Source of the DNA: Magnetospirillum sp902729445
Lineage (GTDB): Bacteria > Pseudomonadota > Alphaproteobacteria > Rhodospirillales > Magnetospirillaceae
Reading direction: 5' to 3'
DNA length: 64,000 nt
Assembly: GCF_902729445.1 (NCBI RefSeq)
Contig: NZ_CACVCE010000012.1
Span: 202,986 to 266,985 of the forward strand
Position numbers and translations under genes: made by a program. Positions 27,859-35,945 of this stretch are shown piece by piece; position 1 is the first letter of the stretch, and each line of letters starts with the position of its first letter. Below the pieces are notes generated by a model. The model was not told the DNA's origin. It saw nothing but the letters and a program-made list of their open reading frames with translations, and did not search any database.

Positions 27859-27934
27859 GGGCCTGTAGCTCAATGGTTAGAGCCGGCCGCTCATAACGGT
27901 CTGGTTGCAGGTTCGAGTCCTGCCGGGCCCACCA
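27859..27934 (+). tRNA. tRNA with anticodon CAT, probably tRNA-Ile2 (lysidine-modified)
   Basis: A 76-base cloverleaf with acceptor GGGCCTG/CGGGCCC, D stem GCTC/GAGC, anticodon loop CTCATAA, T arm GCAGG TTCGAGT CCTGC and encoded CCA. A G1-C72 pair excludes initiator tRNA-Met. The 8-base D loop AATGGTTA and the anticodon stem GGCCG/CGGTC resemble E. coli ileX more than elongator Met. If it is Ile2, TilS would convert C34 to lysidine so that it reads AUA. Elongator Met remains possible. Confidence 0.85.
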
Positions 27935-27995
27935 AATCCTGCAAAGTCAATGACATAGCCTTGATGAGCCCCTGGTGGGACATCAAGGTGGAACA

Positions 27996-28118
27996 TTGGC
28001 TTTGCACGCTCCCGCCTATCTGCACGTCTCGCGCCACCGGGTCTTCTACCTGCGTTGGCCGCTGCCCAAGGCCCTGCACCCCCAGGGCAGGCCATCCACG
28101 GTCAAGGTGTCGCTGGGC
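27996..28118 (+). pseudogene. Integrase N-terminal remnant beside the tRNA
   Basis: The frame reads LALHAPAYLHVSRHRVFYLR followed by WPLPKALHPQGRPSTVKVSL. This looks like the first 41 residues of a phage-type tyrosine recombinase, where the N-terminal arm-binding domain commonly reads YL.xSRHGxFYFRWPxPxxLHP. Homology then fades, and no catalytic R-H-R-Y region exists in the 240 bases that remain before the next gene. It starts 61 bases after the tRNA 3' end, the usual place for a tRNA-integrating element. It is probably a decayed attachment-site scar. Confidence 0.55.
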
Positions 28119-28357
28119 AGACGCCTGAGCATGAACCCTCCCGCTATGACAGCAAACACCGCGCACCCCGCCACCCGTCGCGCTGGCAAGATTTCTCGCC
28201 TTACTATGCGCCATATTGCGCACTCAACGCGCTGGTTCATGCCGAATGCGCGGCATTTTACTATTCTGTTGCGCAGCCCAACCACGCTGCAAATCCCCGT
28301 TCTGGAAGGCCATCGCGACATTGACGCCCATTTCTCGGAAACGGACGAGGCCTCCCC
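28119..28357. other. Non-coding remainder between integrase scrap and carboxypeptidase gene
   Basis: Lower-GC sequence with short open frames in several phases but none with recognisable protein features or a good ribosome site. It may be decayed material from the same inserted element. Nothing further is supported. Confidence 0.5.
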
Positions 28358-29854
28358 CTAAACCAGATACCGCGCCGCCAGGTGCGCCTTGAACACGCCG
28401 GCATCCAGCGGTCGGCCGGTGGCTTGGGTCAACAGGTCGCGGGTCGACAGGCTGGAGCCCTTGCCGTGGACATGCTCGCGTAGCCACAGCAACAGCGGCG
28501 CGAAGTCGCCCCGCTGGATGGCGGCCGGAATGCCCGGCACCGCCTTCTTGGCGGCGTCGAACAATTGGGCGGCGGTCATGGCGCCCAGGGTGTAGGTGGG
28601 GAAGTAACCCCAGGCGCCGCCGAACCAGTGGATGTCTTGCAGGCAGCCCAGCCGGTCGTCGGGCGGCGTGATGCCCAGCAGGCGCCGATAGCCGGCGTCC
28701 CAGGCCTCGGGCAGGTCCTCCAGTTCCATCCGCCCCTCGATCAGGGCCTTTTCCAGGCCATAGCGGATGATGACATGGGCCGGATAGGTCGCCTCGTCGG
28801 CATCGACGCGGATGAAGCCGCGCTCGACCCGGGTGAAGTGGCGGGCCAAGTTGTCGGGCTCCCAGGCCGGGCCTTCAGCCTGGAAGGCTTCGCGCAGCAA
28901 GGGGGCGGCGAAGGTCAGGAACTCAGCACTGCGGCAGGCCTGCATCTCCATCAGCAGGCTTTGGCTTTCATGCATCTGCATGCCGCGCGCCCGCCCGATC
29001 GGCTGGCGCCGCCAGGGCGCGGCCGGCAGGCCCATCTCGTAAAGGGCGTGGCCGGTCTCGTGGATCACCCCCATCAGCGATTTGGTGAACTGGGCCTCGT
29101 CATAGCGAGTGGTCAGGCGCACATCGTCGGGGATGCCACCGCAGAAGGGATGCAGGCTCTCATCCAGCCGGCCATGGCCGAAATCGAAGCCCAGCACGCC
29201 CATGATCGTCTTGCCCAGAGCCTTCTGGGCGGCGGTGGGGAAGGGACCGGGCAATGGCAGGGCAGCGGGGCGGGCGCCCTGGACCGACAATGCCCGCTCG
29301 ATGAAGTCGGGCAGGAAGGCTTCCAGGTCGGCGAACACAAGGTCGATGTCGGCCGAGCGGCCATCGGGCTCGTACTGGTCCAGCAGGGCATCGTAGATGC
29401 CGACCCCCAGCGCCTCGGACTTGGCTTGGCCGGCCTCGCGGACCAGGGCCAGCAGCGGCTTCAGGGTCGGCAGCACGCGCTGGAAATCGGCGGCCGGGCG
29501 GGCGTCCCGCCACACCATCTCGCAGGTGGATTCCGCCTTGGACAGGGCCTCGACCAGTTGGGCCGGCACCGCCGCCGCATGGACCCAGTCGCGGTGCATC
29601 TCGTGCAGGTTGGCGGCCCGCCACGGGTCCAGCGCCTCGGATCCGGCAGCACCCAGCAGGTCTTGCACCTCGGGCGCGGTGACGGTCTGGTGGATGATGG
29701 TCTTGATCAGGGCCATCTGCTCGGCCCGGGCCCGGGCGCCGCCTTCCGGCATCATCGCCGACATGTCCCACGACAGCACGGCCAACGCCTCGCCCAGGGT
29801 GGCGGCCTTGTCGAAAATCGCTTCCAGACGGTCAGTGGCGGGGGTGGCGGACAT
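28358..29854 (-). CDS. Carboxypeptidase Taq family metallopeptidase (M32)
   Basis: Cytoplasmic zinc carboxypeptidase of 498 aa that removes C-terminal amino acids from peptides. The HEXXH zinc motif is present as IHETGHALYEMG, with the family block HPFCGGIPDDVRLTTRY before it and QSLLMEMQACRS after it, supplying the third ligand. Length is normal. Start ATG 29854 gives MSATPATDRLEAIF; the open frame goes 21 codons further without homology. It is divergent from elbB with only 55 bases between the starts. Confidence 0.93.
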   Translation of the reverse strand: MSATPATDRLEAIFDKAATLGEALAVLSWDMSAMMPEGGARARAEQMALIKTIIHQTVTAPEVQDLLGAAGSEALDPWRAANLHEMHRDWVHAAAVPAQLVEALSKAESTCEMVWRDARPAADFQRVLPTLKPLLALVREAGQAKSEALGVGIYDALLDQYEPDGRSADIDLVFADLEAFLPDFIERALSVQGARPAALPLPGPFPTAAQKALGKTIMGVLGFDFGHGRLDESLHPFCGGIPDDVRLTTRYDEAQFTKSLMGVIHETGHALYEMGLPAAPWRRQPIGRARGMQMHESQSLLMEMQACRSAEFLTFAAPLLREAFQAEGPAWEPDNLARHFTRVERGFIRVDADEATYPAHVIIRYGLEKALIEGRMELEDLPEAWDAGYRRLLGITPPDDRLGCLQDIHWFGGAWGYFPTYTLGAMTAAQLFDAAKKAVPGIPAAIQRGDFAPLLLWLREHVHGKGSSLSTRDLLTQATGRPLDAGVFKAHLAARYLV

Positions 29855-29909
29855 GGGGGCTCCTTGGCTACACTGCCTTCCTTCGTACAGATGGGAAGGG
29901 GGCAAGTCC

Positions 29910-30572
29910 ATGACCAAACCAAGTTTCGCCGTGGTTCTGTCGGGCTGTGGCGTCTATGACGGTGCCGAGATCCACGAGGCGGTCCTGACCTTGCTGGCGA
30001 TCGACCGGGCCGGCGGCACCTCTGCCTGCTTCGCCCCCGACCGCGCCCAGATGCATGTGGTCAACCACCTGACCGGCGAGGCCACCGCCGAAAGCCGCAA
30101 CGTGCTGGTGGAATCGGCCCGCATCGCGCGCGGCAAGATCTCGCCGCTGTCGGCCTTCAAGGCCGCCGATTTCGACGCCCTGATCTTTCCCGGCGGCTTC
30201 GGCGCCGCCAAGAACCTGTCAAGCTTCGCAATCGATGGGCCGGGCTGTTCGGTCGACCCGGATGTCGCGGCGGCCATCACCGCCATGCATCGGGCCGGCA
30301 AGCCGATCGGCGCGTTGTGCATCGCGCCCGCCGTGCTGGCCAAGGTGTTGGGCGACAAGGTGTCGCTGACCATCGGGTCGGACGCCGGCACCGCCGCCGC
30401 CATCGAGGCCATGGGCGCCACCCATTGCCCGACCACCCATGCCGAGGTGGTGGTCGATCAGGCCCACAAGGTGGTGACCTCGCCCTGCTACATGCTGGAT
30501 GCCAGCATCGGCCAGATCGCCGACGGCGCTGCCGCCACGGTGGCGGCGATCTTGAAGCTTCTGGGCCGTTGA
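29910..30572 (+). CDS. elbB: ElbB, DJ-1/PfpI-type glyoxalase-like protein
   Basis: Protein of 220 aa in the class I glutamine amidotransferase-like superfamily. Typical ElbB features are AVVLSGCGVYDGAEIHEAV at the N-terminus, FDALIFPGGFGAAKNLS and the nucleophile-elbow cysteine in GALCIAPAVLAK. E. coli ElbB was tied to isoprenoid production by a mutant phenotype and shows weak glyoxalase III activity; its physiological role is unsettled. The stop overlaps the TTG start of the next gene, so the two are translationally coupled. Confidence 0.92.
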   Translation: MTKPSFAVVLSGCGVYDGAEIHEAVLTLLAIDRAGGTSACFAPDRAQMHVVNHLTGEATAESRNVLVESARIARGKISPLSAFKAADFDALIFPGGFGAAKNLSSFAIDGPGCSVDPDVAAAITAMHRAGKPIGALCIAPAVLAKVLGDKVSLTIGSDAGTAAAIEAMGATHCPTTHAEVVVDQAHKVVTSPCYMLDASIGQIADGAAATVAAILKLLGR

Positions 30573-31450
30573 ACCCCACCCTGGTCGGGGCGGCGGCGCT
30601 GGCGCTGTGGTCCAGCCTGGCGCTGCTGACCGCCGCCAGCGGCGACCTGCCGCCCTTCCAGATGGTGGCGGTGACCTTCGGCCTGGCGGCCCTGATCGGC
30701 ATCGCCCTTCAGGTGGCGCGGGGGCTTGACCCGCTGGCCCGGCTGCGTCAGCCGGCCGGCGCCTGGCTGCTGTCGGTGGGCGGGCTGTTCGGCTATCACG
30801 CCCTTTACTTCCTGGCCCTGAAGGCGGCGCCGTCGATCGAGGCCAACCTGATCAATTATCTGTGGCCGCTGTTGATCGTGCTGGGTTCGGCCCTGCTGCC
30901 GGGCGAGCGCCTGTCGGGCCGCCATCTGGCCGGCGCCCTGGCCGGTTTCGTCGGCGTCGGCCTGCTGATGACCGGCGCCTCGTTCGATCCGGTCCATTGG
31001 CCGGGCTATCTGGCCGCCCTGGCCTGCGCGCTGGTGTGGGCCGGCTATTCGGTGGCCAACCGGCGCTATGCGAGCGTGCCGTCCGACGCCGTCACCGGAT
31101 TTTGCGCGGCCACCGCCCTGCTGGCCGCCATCGCCCATCTGGCCTTCGAGAGCTGGGTGGCGCCTTCCGGCGCGGAATGGCTGGTGCTGGCGCTGATGGG
31201 GGCCGGTCCGGTGGGGGCGGCCTTCTTCGTGTGGGATTTTGGCGTCAAGCATGGCGATGTCCGCACCCTGGGCACCCTGGCCTATGGCACCCCCTTGGCC
31301 TCGACGCTGCTGCTGGCGCTGTTCGGCAAGGGGGATCTGGACGCCCGGGTGATGGCGGCTGCCGCCCTGATCGTCGGCGGCGCCGCCCTGGGATCAAGCG
31401 CCCGGATCAGGGCGAAAGGGCCGCCCGCTTCTTCGCCAGGCGGCCATTGA
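30569..31450 (+). CDS. EamA/DMT-family exporter, YddG-like
   Basis: Inner-membrane protein of 293 aa with ten predicted helices in two EamA halves. The beginning (NPTLVGAAALALWSSLALLT) and GLFGYHALYFLALKAAPSIEANLINYLWP match the drug/metabolite transporter branch that includes E. coli YddG, an aromatic amino-acid exporter. Substrate is inferred only by resemblance. The TTG start at 30569 overlaps the elbB stop (TTGA). No ATG lies in a useful place. Its last 44 bases overlap the convergent thioesterase gene. Confidence 0.87.
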   Translation: MNPTLVGAAALALWSSLALLTAASGDLPPFQMVAVTFGLAALIGIALQVARGLDPLARLRQPAGAWLLSVGGLFGYHALYFLALKAAPSIEANLINYLWPLLIVLGSALLPGERLSGRHLAGALAGFVGVGLLMTGASFDPVHWPGYLAALACALVWAGYSVANRRYASVPSDAVTGFCAATALLAAIAHLAFESWVAPSGAEWLVLALMGAGPVGAAFFVWDFGVKHGDVRTLGTLAYGTPLASTLLLALFGKGDLDARVMAAAALIVGGAALGSSARIRAKGPPASSPGGH

Positions 31451-31832
31451 AGCGGTCCCACGCCACCACACTGCGGTCGTGGCGGCCGGCGCCGATCTGG
31501 TCGATCTCGTCACGGGCCACCACGCTCCAGCCCAGGCGGGGTCCATCGACCCGGTCGCAGGTGACGGTCACCGTCACCGTCTGGCCGGGCAGGGTGGGGG
31601 CGGTGTGATCGACGGCGATGGCGATGCCCAACGAGCCCTCGCCCTCGTCCAGATGCGGGGCCAGCGCCTCGATGCAGGCCCATTCCATCAATCCCACCAT
31701 GTAGCCGGTGGCGAACACCCCGGGCATGGCGGTGAACAAAGGCGATTCCGGGTAAAGGGCCGGCACCGTCTTGGCATCGGTGACGGTGAAGGCGAAGGTG
31801 AAGACGTCACCGACCTGGGGCGAGGATTTCAT
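31407..31832 (-). CDS. FlK-like hot-dog thioesterase
   Basis: Predicted acyl-CoA thioesterase of 141 aa with a hot-dog fold. The three catalytic residues of fluoroacetyl-CoA thioesterase FlK (Thr42, Glu50, His76) occur at the same numbers here: T42 in FATGYMVGLMEWA, E50 in the same helix, and H76 in VDHTAPTLPG. The second half includes GQTVTVTVTCDRVDG. Family members hydrolyse small or unusual acyl-CoAs. Fluoroacetate itself is not implied. The start is divergent from the PAS-LuxR gene, 81 bases apart. Confidence 0.85.
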   Translation of the reverse strand: MKSSPQVGDVFTFAFTVTDAKTVPALYPESPLFTAMPGVFATGYMVGLMEWACIEALAPHLDEGEGSLGIAIAVDHTAPTLPGQTVTVTVTCDRVDGPRLGWSVVARDEIDQIGAGRHDRSVVAWDRFNGRLAKKRAALSP

Positions 31833-31913
31833 CGCGGGCCTCCTTTGCAACGCGGACAAGTTTGCGCCACCATGGGGGGCGAGCCCACCCGGGGGATTCC
31901 GAGGCAGATGGTG

Positions 31914-32463
31914 ATGGATATCCTGCAAGACACCTTGGACCAGTTGGAGGTCGGCATCATCCGCTTCGATGCCGAGCTGAAGCTGGTGGCGTGGAACCGC
32001 GCCCTGATCGAGATGATGGGCTTTCCGCCCGAGATGATGGTTCCCGGCACGCCGTTCCTGGCCTTCGTCGAGTTCAATATCGCGCGCGGCGAGCATGGCA
32101 GCGGCGAGAGCCGGCTGATCGTGCGCCAACGTCTGGCCAGCCTGACCGATAGCTATGCCCGGCGTCGGCCCGATGGCACCCTGATCCGGGTCCAGGGCCG
32201 GGCGATGGCCGATGGCGGCATCATGAAGGTGTTCACCCGCGAGGCGGACACGGGCGGCGCCCAGGCCGCGCCCGAATTGTCTGGCCGCGAGCGCGAGGTG
32301 CTGCTGTGGGCGGCCCAGGGCAAGACAGCGTGGGAAACCGCCTCGATCCTGGGGATATCGCCCAAGACGGTGGAATTCCACTTGGCCAATTGCGGTCGCA
32401 AACTGGGCACCACCGCCAAGGCCCAGACCATCTTGGCGGCGGCCCGGCGGGGGCTTTTGCCGC
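31914..32463 (+). CDS. PAS-LuxR transcriptional regulator, 3' end unresolved at an ambiguous base
   Basis: Predicted regulator with an N-terminal PAS-7-like domain (ILQDTLDQLEVGIIRFDAELKL, shown in part, then AWNRALIEMMGFPPEMM). A C-terminal LuxR/GerE HTH has ELSGREREVLLWAAQGKTA and ISPKTVEFHLANCGRKLG. The known sequence supports 183 residues up to RRGLLP. The next codon contains the unresolved n at 32464. If n is a single base the frame stays open to 32750 deep inside the opposite cupin gene, which is unlikely. A one-base shift would end at TAG 32497-32499. ATG 31908 or 31872 are alternative starts. Confidence 0.75.
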
Positions 32464-32495
32464 NTTGCGTGCCCGGACTTTTGCCCCGCTTACCT

Positions 32496-32903
32496 TTAGG
32501 GGCGCCACCCTTCCGGCGCCATTTCGAATCCGTCGAAGGAAAAGGCCGGCGCCACCACGCACGAGACCAGCACCCATTCGCCCAGCGGTTCGGCCGCCTG
32601 CCAGGAATGGGCCGGTACCACCGCATGGGGCACCTGGCCGGCCAGGACGTCGCCGCCCAGGATGAGTTCTGCACCATCGATCTTCAGCGTCAGCGGCCCG
32701 CCGGCGTGCCAGGCCCAGATCTCGGCGGCATCGACGCGGTGCCAATGTGACGCCTCGCCCGCCTTCAGCAGGAAGTGGATCACCGTGCACGCGCCGCGCC
32801 CGCCGTTCGTGCCGACATCGCGGAAGGTCTCGGCGTAATGACCGCCCTCCGGGTGGGGCCGAAGCCCCAGCCGGGCGATGATGGCATCGGCCTGGTCGCT
32901 CAT
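32496..32903 (-). CDS. Cupin protein, DUF985 family
   Basis: Small beta-barrel protein of 135 aa. Conserved DUF985 features are LRPHPEGGHYAETFRD near residue 15, TVIHFLLKAGEASHWHRVDAAEIW with a metal-type His pair, and a late VSCVVAPAFSFDGFEMA ending. A few family members have been proposed as sugar or epimerase-like enzymes, but function is unknown. It overlaps the GST stop by 4 bases (ATGA) and is the last gene of the ubiA cluster. Confidence 0.88.
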   Translation of the reverse strand: MSDQADAIIARLGLRPHPEGGHYAETFRDVGTNGGRGACTVIHFLLKAGEASHWHRVDAAEIWAWHAGGPLTLKIDGAELILGGDVLAGQVPHAVVPAHSWQAAEPLGEWVLVSCVVAPAFSFDGFEMAPEGWRP

Positions 32904-33508
32904 TCCTTCGGCTCGGTTTCCTGGACCGAACGGCGGTTATGGGTGGTGGCGTACCAATGGGCCAGATGCGGACGCGCGGTGCGCCAATCGCCGACGGCGC
33001 CGCGGAAGTCCAGATAGCCCAGCGTTGCCACCACGGTCAGCGGCCCGATCAGGAAGACGCTGCTCCAGTGACCGATATCCTTTTCCAGATGATCGAGCGA
33101 GCGGGTGATGGCCGCCTTCTGGCGATCGATCCAGCCGCTCCAGCGCTTGTCCTCGGGGCGCAGCGTCTCTTCGACGCGAATGGCCACGGCGGCGTCCAGG
33201 ATGCCGTCGGCCAGGGCCTGGATCCTCAGCTGCCGCCAGCGCTCCTGGCCGTCGGCCGGGAACAGCTTGTGGCCGGCATGCAACGAATCGAGGTACTCGC
33301 AGATCACCGGAGAATCATAGAGCGCCTGGCCATCCTCCAGGATCAGCGCCGGCACCTTCGACAGCGGATTGTCGGCGGTCAGGTCGGCTTCCGAGGCCCA
33401 GGCGTTGGTCGGGACCATCTCGACCCGGTGGTCCAGGCCGCACTCGATCAGCGTCATCCACACCTTGCGGGCGTAGGGTGAGGTGTGGGAATAGCGCAGT
33501 TTCATCAT
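32900..33508 (-). CDS. Glutathione S-transferase family protein
   Basis: Protein of 202 aa with an N-terminal thioredoxin fold (KLRYSHTSPYARKVWMTL, whose SP..RK loop is the glutathione site, and NPLSKVPALILEDGQALYDS with the cis-proline) and an all-helical C-terminal domain. Substrate unknown. It follows gloB, another glutathione enzyme, by 20 bases, so it may share a detoxification role. ATG 33508 is preceded by GGAGA; the second ATG at 33505 is equally possible. Confidence 0.9.
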   Translation of the reverse strand: MMKLRYSHTSPYARKVWMTLIECGLDHRVEMVPTNAWASEADLTADNPLSKVPALILEDGQALYDSPVICEYLDSLHAGHKLFPADGQERWRQLRIQALADGILDAAVAIRVEETLRPEDKRWSGWIDRQKAAITRSLDHLEKDIGHWSSVFLIGPLTVVATLGYLDFRGAVGDWRTARPHLAHWYATTHNRRSVQETEPKE

Positions 33509-33528
33509 CGGTTCTCCGGTCAGAAAGA

Positions 33529-34302
33529 TCAAAACACGTCCTTGCGGCGGCGCAACTCGGCGAACACCTGGGCCGGCGGCGTCCCGGGGGGCAGGCCGAC
33601 CGCCTGGGCGATGCAGGCCTGGTCGGGGCGCAGGAACGGATTGGTGGCGCGCTCGTCTTCCATGGTGACCGGGATGCTGGACCGTCCCTGGGCGTTCAGT
33701 CGCGCCACCTGCTCGATACGCGCCTTCAAGGCCTGGTTGTCGCGGTCCAGCACCTTGGCGAAACGGCCATTGGCGGCGGTGTATTCGTGGGCGCAATAGA
33801 TGTTGGTGTGATCGGGCAGGTCGCGCAGCTTGGCCAGGCTTGCCCACATCTGGTCGGCGGTCCCCTCGAACAGGCGACCGCAGCCCAGCGAGAACAAGGT
33901 GTCACCGCAAAACAGCGCCGCGGAATCCGGGAACCAGAAGGCGATGTGGCCGCTGGTATGGCCCGGCGTCTCGAACACCATCGCCGCCGCGTGGCCCAAG
34001 AGGAAGGTGTCGCCCTCGGCCACTTCCAGATCGATGCCGGGGATGCGCTCGGCATCCTTGCGCGCGCCCACCACCTGGGCGCCGGTCGCCTTCTTCAGGT
34101 CCAGATTGCCGCCGGTATGGTCGCCATGGTGATGGGTGTTGAGAATGTGGGTCAGGCCCCACCCCCGGGCCGCCAGCATATCCAGCACCGGGGCGGCGAC
34201 GGCCGGATCGACCACCGCCGTCGCGCCGCTTTCCGGCTCGTGCAGCAGATGGATGTAATTGTCCGACAGGACGGCGATCTGCTCGATGGTCAGATGGGAC
34301 AT
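33529..34302 (-). CDS. gloB: Hydroxyacylglutathione hydrolase (glyoxalase II)
   Basis: Cytoplasmic metallo-beta-lactamase-fold enzyme of 257 aa that hydrolyses S-lactoylglutathione to lactate and glutathione, the second step of methylglyoxal detoxification. The metal motif THHHGDHTGG spans residues 56-65. The further ligands are in ETPGHTSGHIAFW, FCGDTLFSLGCGRLFEG and YCAHEYTAAN. The C-terminal HAGH_C region (ERATNPFLRPDQ) is complete. Confidence 0.96.
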   Translation of the reverse strand: MSHLTIEQIAVLSDNYIHLLHEPESGATAVVDPAVAAPVLDMLAARGWGLTHILNTHHHGDHTGGNLDLKKATGAQVVGARKDAERIPGIDLEVAEGDTFLLGHAAAMVFETPGHTSGHIAFWFPDSAALFCGDTLFSLGCGRLFEGTADQMWASLAKLRDLPDHTNIYCAHEYTAANGRFAKVLDRDNQALKARIEQVARLNAQGRSSIPVTMEDERATNPFLRPDQACIAQAVGLPPGTPPAQVFAELRRRKDVF

Positions 34303-34332
34303 GGGCGGCCTCGCGCGGAGCTTGGCGCCATC

Positions 34333-35013
34333 TTACCCCACGATGCGGTAGACCACCACCTCGCGTGAGGTCTTGTCTTCCAGCTCCAGGCTGGTCTGGA
34401 CCACCCGGCGATCGACTTCCAGCAGGCCCATCTTGGGCAGATAGGCCCGGCCGGGATCGGCCATCAGCACCATGGCGCCGTCGGCGGCCAGCTTTCGAAG
34501 CCACGGCCAGATATGCTCGGTCATCGGCTTTTCGTAGCAGACGTCGCCGGCCACCACCACATCCCAGCGATTGGCCTGGCCGACCAGATCGTCCAGCACC
34601 ACGCTCACCTCGACGCCGTTCAGGCGGGCATTGTTCAAGATGGCCGCCCCGGCCAGGGAATCGATCTCGGCCGCTTCGACCAGGGCCGCGCCGTTGATGG
34701 CAGCGGCGACCGCCGACACGCCGCAGCCGGCGGCGAAATCCAGCACCCGCTTGCCCCGCACCAGCTCGGGGTGGTCCAGCACATAGCGGGTCAAGGCCTG
34801 GCCGCCGGCCCAGCAGAACGCCCAATAGGGCGGCGGCACGTTCATGCCGTCCAGCGCGTCCTCGGTGGCCTGCCACAAGGGGGTGATCTCGGTGGCCAGG
34901 TGCAGCTTGATTTCCGGGCAGGCCGGCGGGCTGGCCACCATGGTCACCTCGCGGATGAAGGCGGCCGGATCGGACGCCATCAAGGCCCGGCAGTGATCGA
35001 CGTCCAGGCTCAT
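34333..35013 (-). CDS. Class I methyltransferase resembling ETF-beta lysine methyltransferase
   Basis: SAM-dependent methyltransferase of 226 aa. Motif I is KRVLDFAAGCGVSAVAAA. The upstream block PPPYWAFCWAGGQALTRYVL is the hallmark of the METTL20 (ETFBKMT) group, whose bacterial members methylate lysines of electron-transfer flavoprotein beta. DVVVAGDVCYEKPMTEH contains the post-II region. Its ATG overlaps the ubiA stop (ATGA). The ETF genes are not in this window, so the substrate is inferred from family resemblance only. Confidence 0.85.
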   Translation of the reverse strand: MSLDVDHCRALMASDPAAFIREVTMVASPPACPEIKLHLATEITPLWQATEDALDGMNVPPPYWAFCWAGGQALTRYVLDHPELVRGKRVLDFAAGCGVSAVAAAINGAALVEAAEIDSLAGAAILNNARLNGVEVSVVLDDLVGQANRWDVVVAGDVCYEKPMTEHIWPWLRKLAADGAMVLMADPGRAYLPKMGLLEVDRRVVQTSLELEDKTSREVVVYRIVG

Positions 35014-35924
35014 GTCAATTTCCCGGCGATGATCGCCGCCAGCAGCGCCCAGCCGAAGAAGCGGTTGGACTTGAACTTGTCCAGGCAGTCGGCGCCGTCG
35101 TCGATATCGACGGTCCTGACCTGCCAGGCCAGTTGCAGCCCGGCCAGGGCCAATCCCGGCCAGAAGGCCCAGGACAGCCCGGCCAGCCAGCAGGCCAACC
35201 CGACCAGGGCCAGGGTGCCGCCATAGAAGCCGATCAGCCAGGCGGGCGTGGAATCGCCCAGGCGCAGCGCCGTCGACTTGATGCCGACCATGATGTCGTC
35301 TTCCTTGTCCTGGTGGGCGTAGATGGTGTCGTAGCCCAGGGTCCACAGGATGCCGGCGGCGTACAGGACCAGGGCGGGCGGGCCGATTTCGCCGGTGACC
35401 GCCGCCCAGCCCAACAGCGCCCCCCAATTGAAGGTTAGTCCCAGCCAGGCCTGCGGCCACCAGGTGATGCGCTTCATCAGCGGATAGGGAAACACCAGCA
35501 GCAGCGAGGCGGCGCCGACCATGATGGCGAAGGGCGGCAATTGCAGCAAGATGACCAGGCCTGCCAGCAATTGCAGCGCCAGGAAGGCCACGGCCTGGGG
35601 CACGCTGACCGCGCCCGAGGGGATCGGGCGGCCGGCTGTGCGGGCGACCAGGGCGTCGAACTTGTGGTCGGCGATGTCGTTGACGGTGCAGCCCGCACCC
35701 CGCATCACCACGGCGCCGACGGCGAACAGGATGAACAGGCGGATGTCCGGCCAGCCATCGGCGGCCAGGGCGCTGCTCCACCAGCAGGGAAACAGCAAAA
35801 GCCAGGTGCCGATCGGGCGATCAAGCCGCATCAGCCGCAAATAGGGCCGGGCCGGGGCGGGAATCCAGCGATCGATCCAGTTGCCGACCGGGATGTCGCC
35901 GTTCAGGGAGACAGGGGTGTTCAT
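35010..35924 (-). CDS. ubiA: 4-hydroxybenzoate octaprenyltransferase
   Basis: Integral-membrane prenyltransferase of 304 aa that joins 4-hydroxybenzoate to the polyprenyl tail in ubiquinone biosynthesis. The two Asp-rich Mg2+-diphosphate motifs are VNDIADHKFD (residues 81-90) and DTIYAHQDKEDD. The Arg-rich LMRLDRPIGTWLLLFPCWW segment opens TM1. Eight or nine helices fit the family. ATG 35924 was chosen over an in-frame ATG four codons upstream. It is 21 bases after the EAL gene. Confidence 0.95.
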   Translation of the reverse strand: MNTPVSLNGDIPVGNWIDRWIPAPARPYLRLMRLDRPIGTWLLLFPCWWSSALAADGWPDIRLFILFAVGAVVMRGAGCTVNDIADHKFDALVARTAGRPIPSGAVSVPQAVAFLALQLLAGLVILLQLPPFAIMVGAASLLLVFPYPLMKRITWWPQAWLGLTFNWGALLGWAAVTGEIGPPALVLYAAGILWTLGYDTIYAHQDKEDDIMVGIKSTALRLGDSTPAWLIGFYGGTLALVGLACWLAGLSWAFWPGLALAGLQLAWQVRTVDIDDGADCLDKFKSNRFFGWALLAAIIAGKLT

Positions 35925-35945
35925 GGCGCCAAGCAATAGCCGAAA

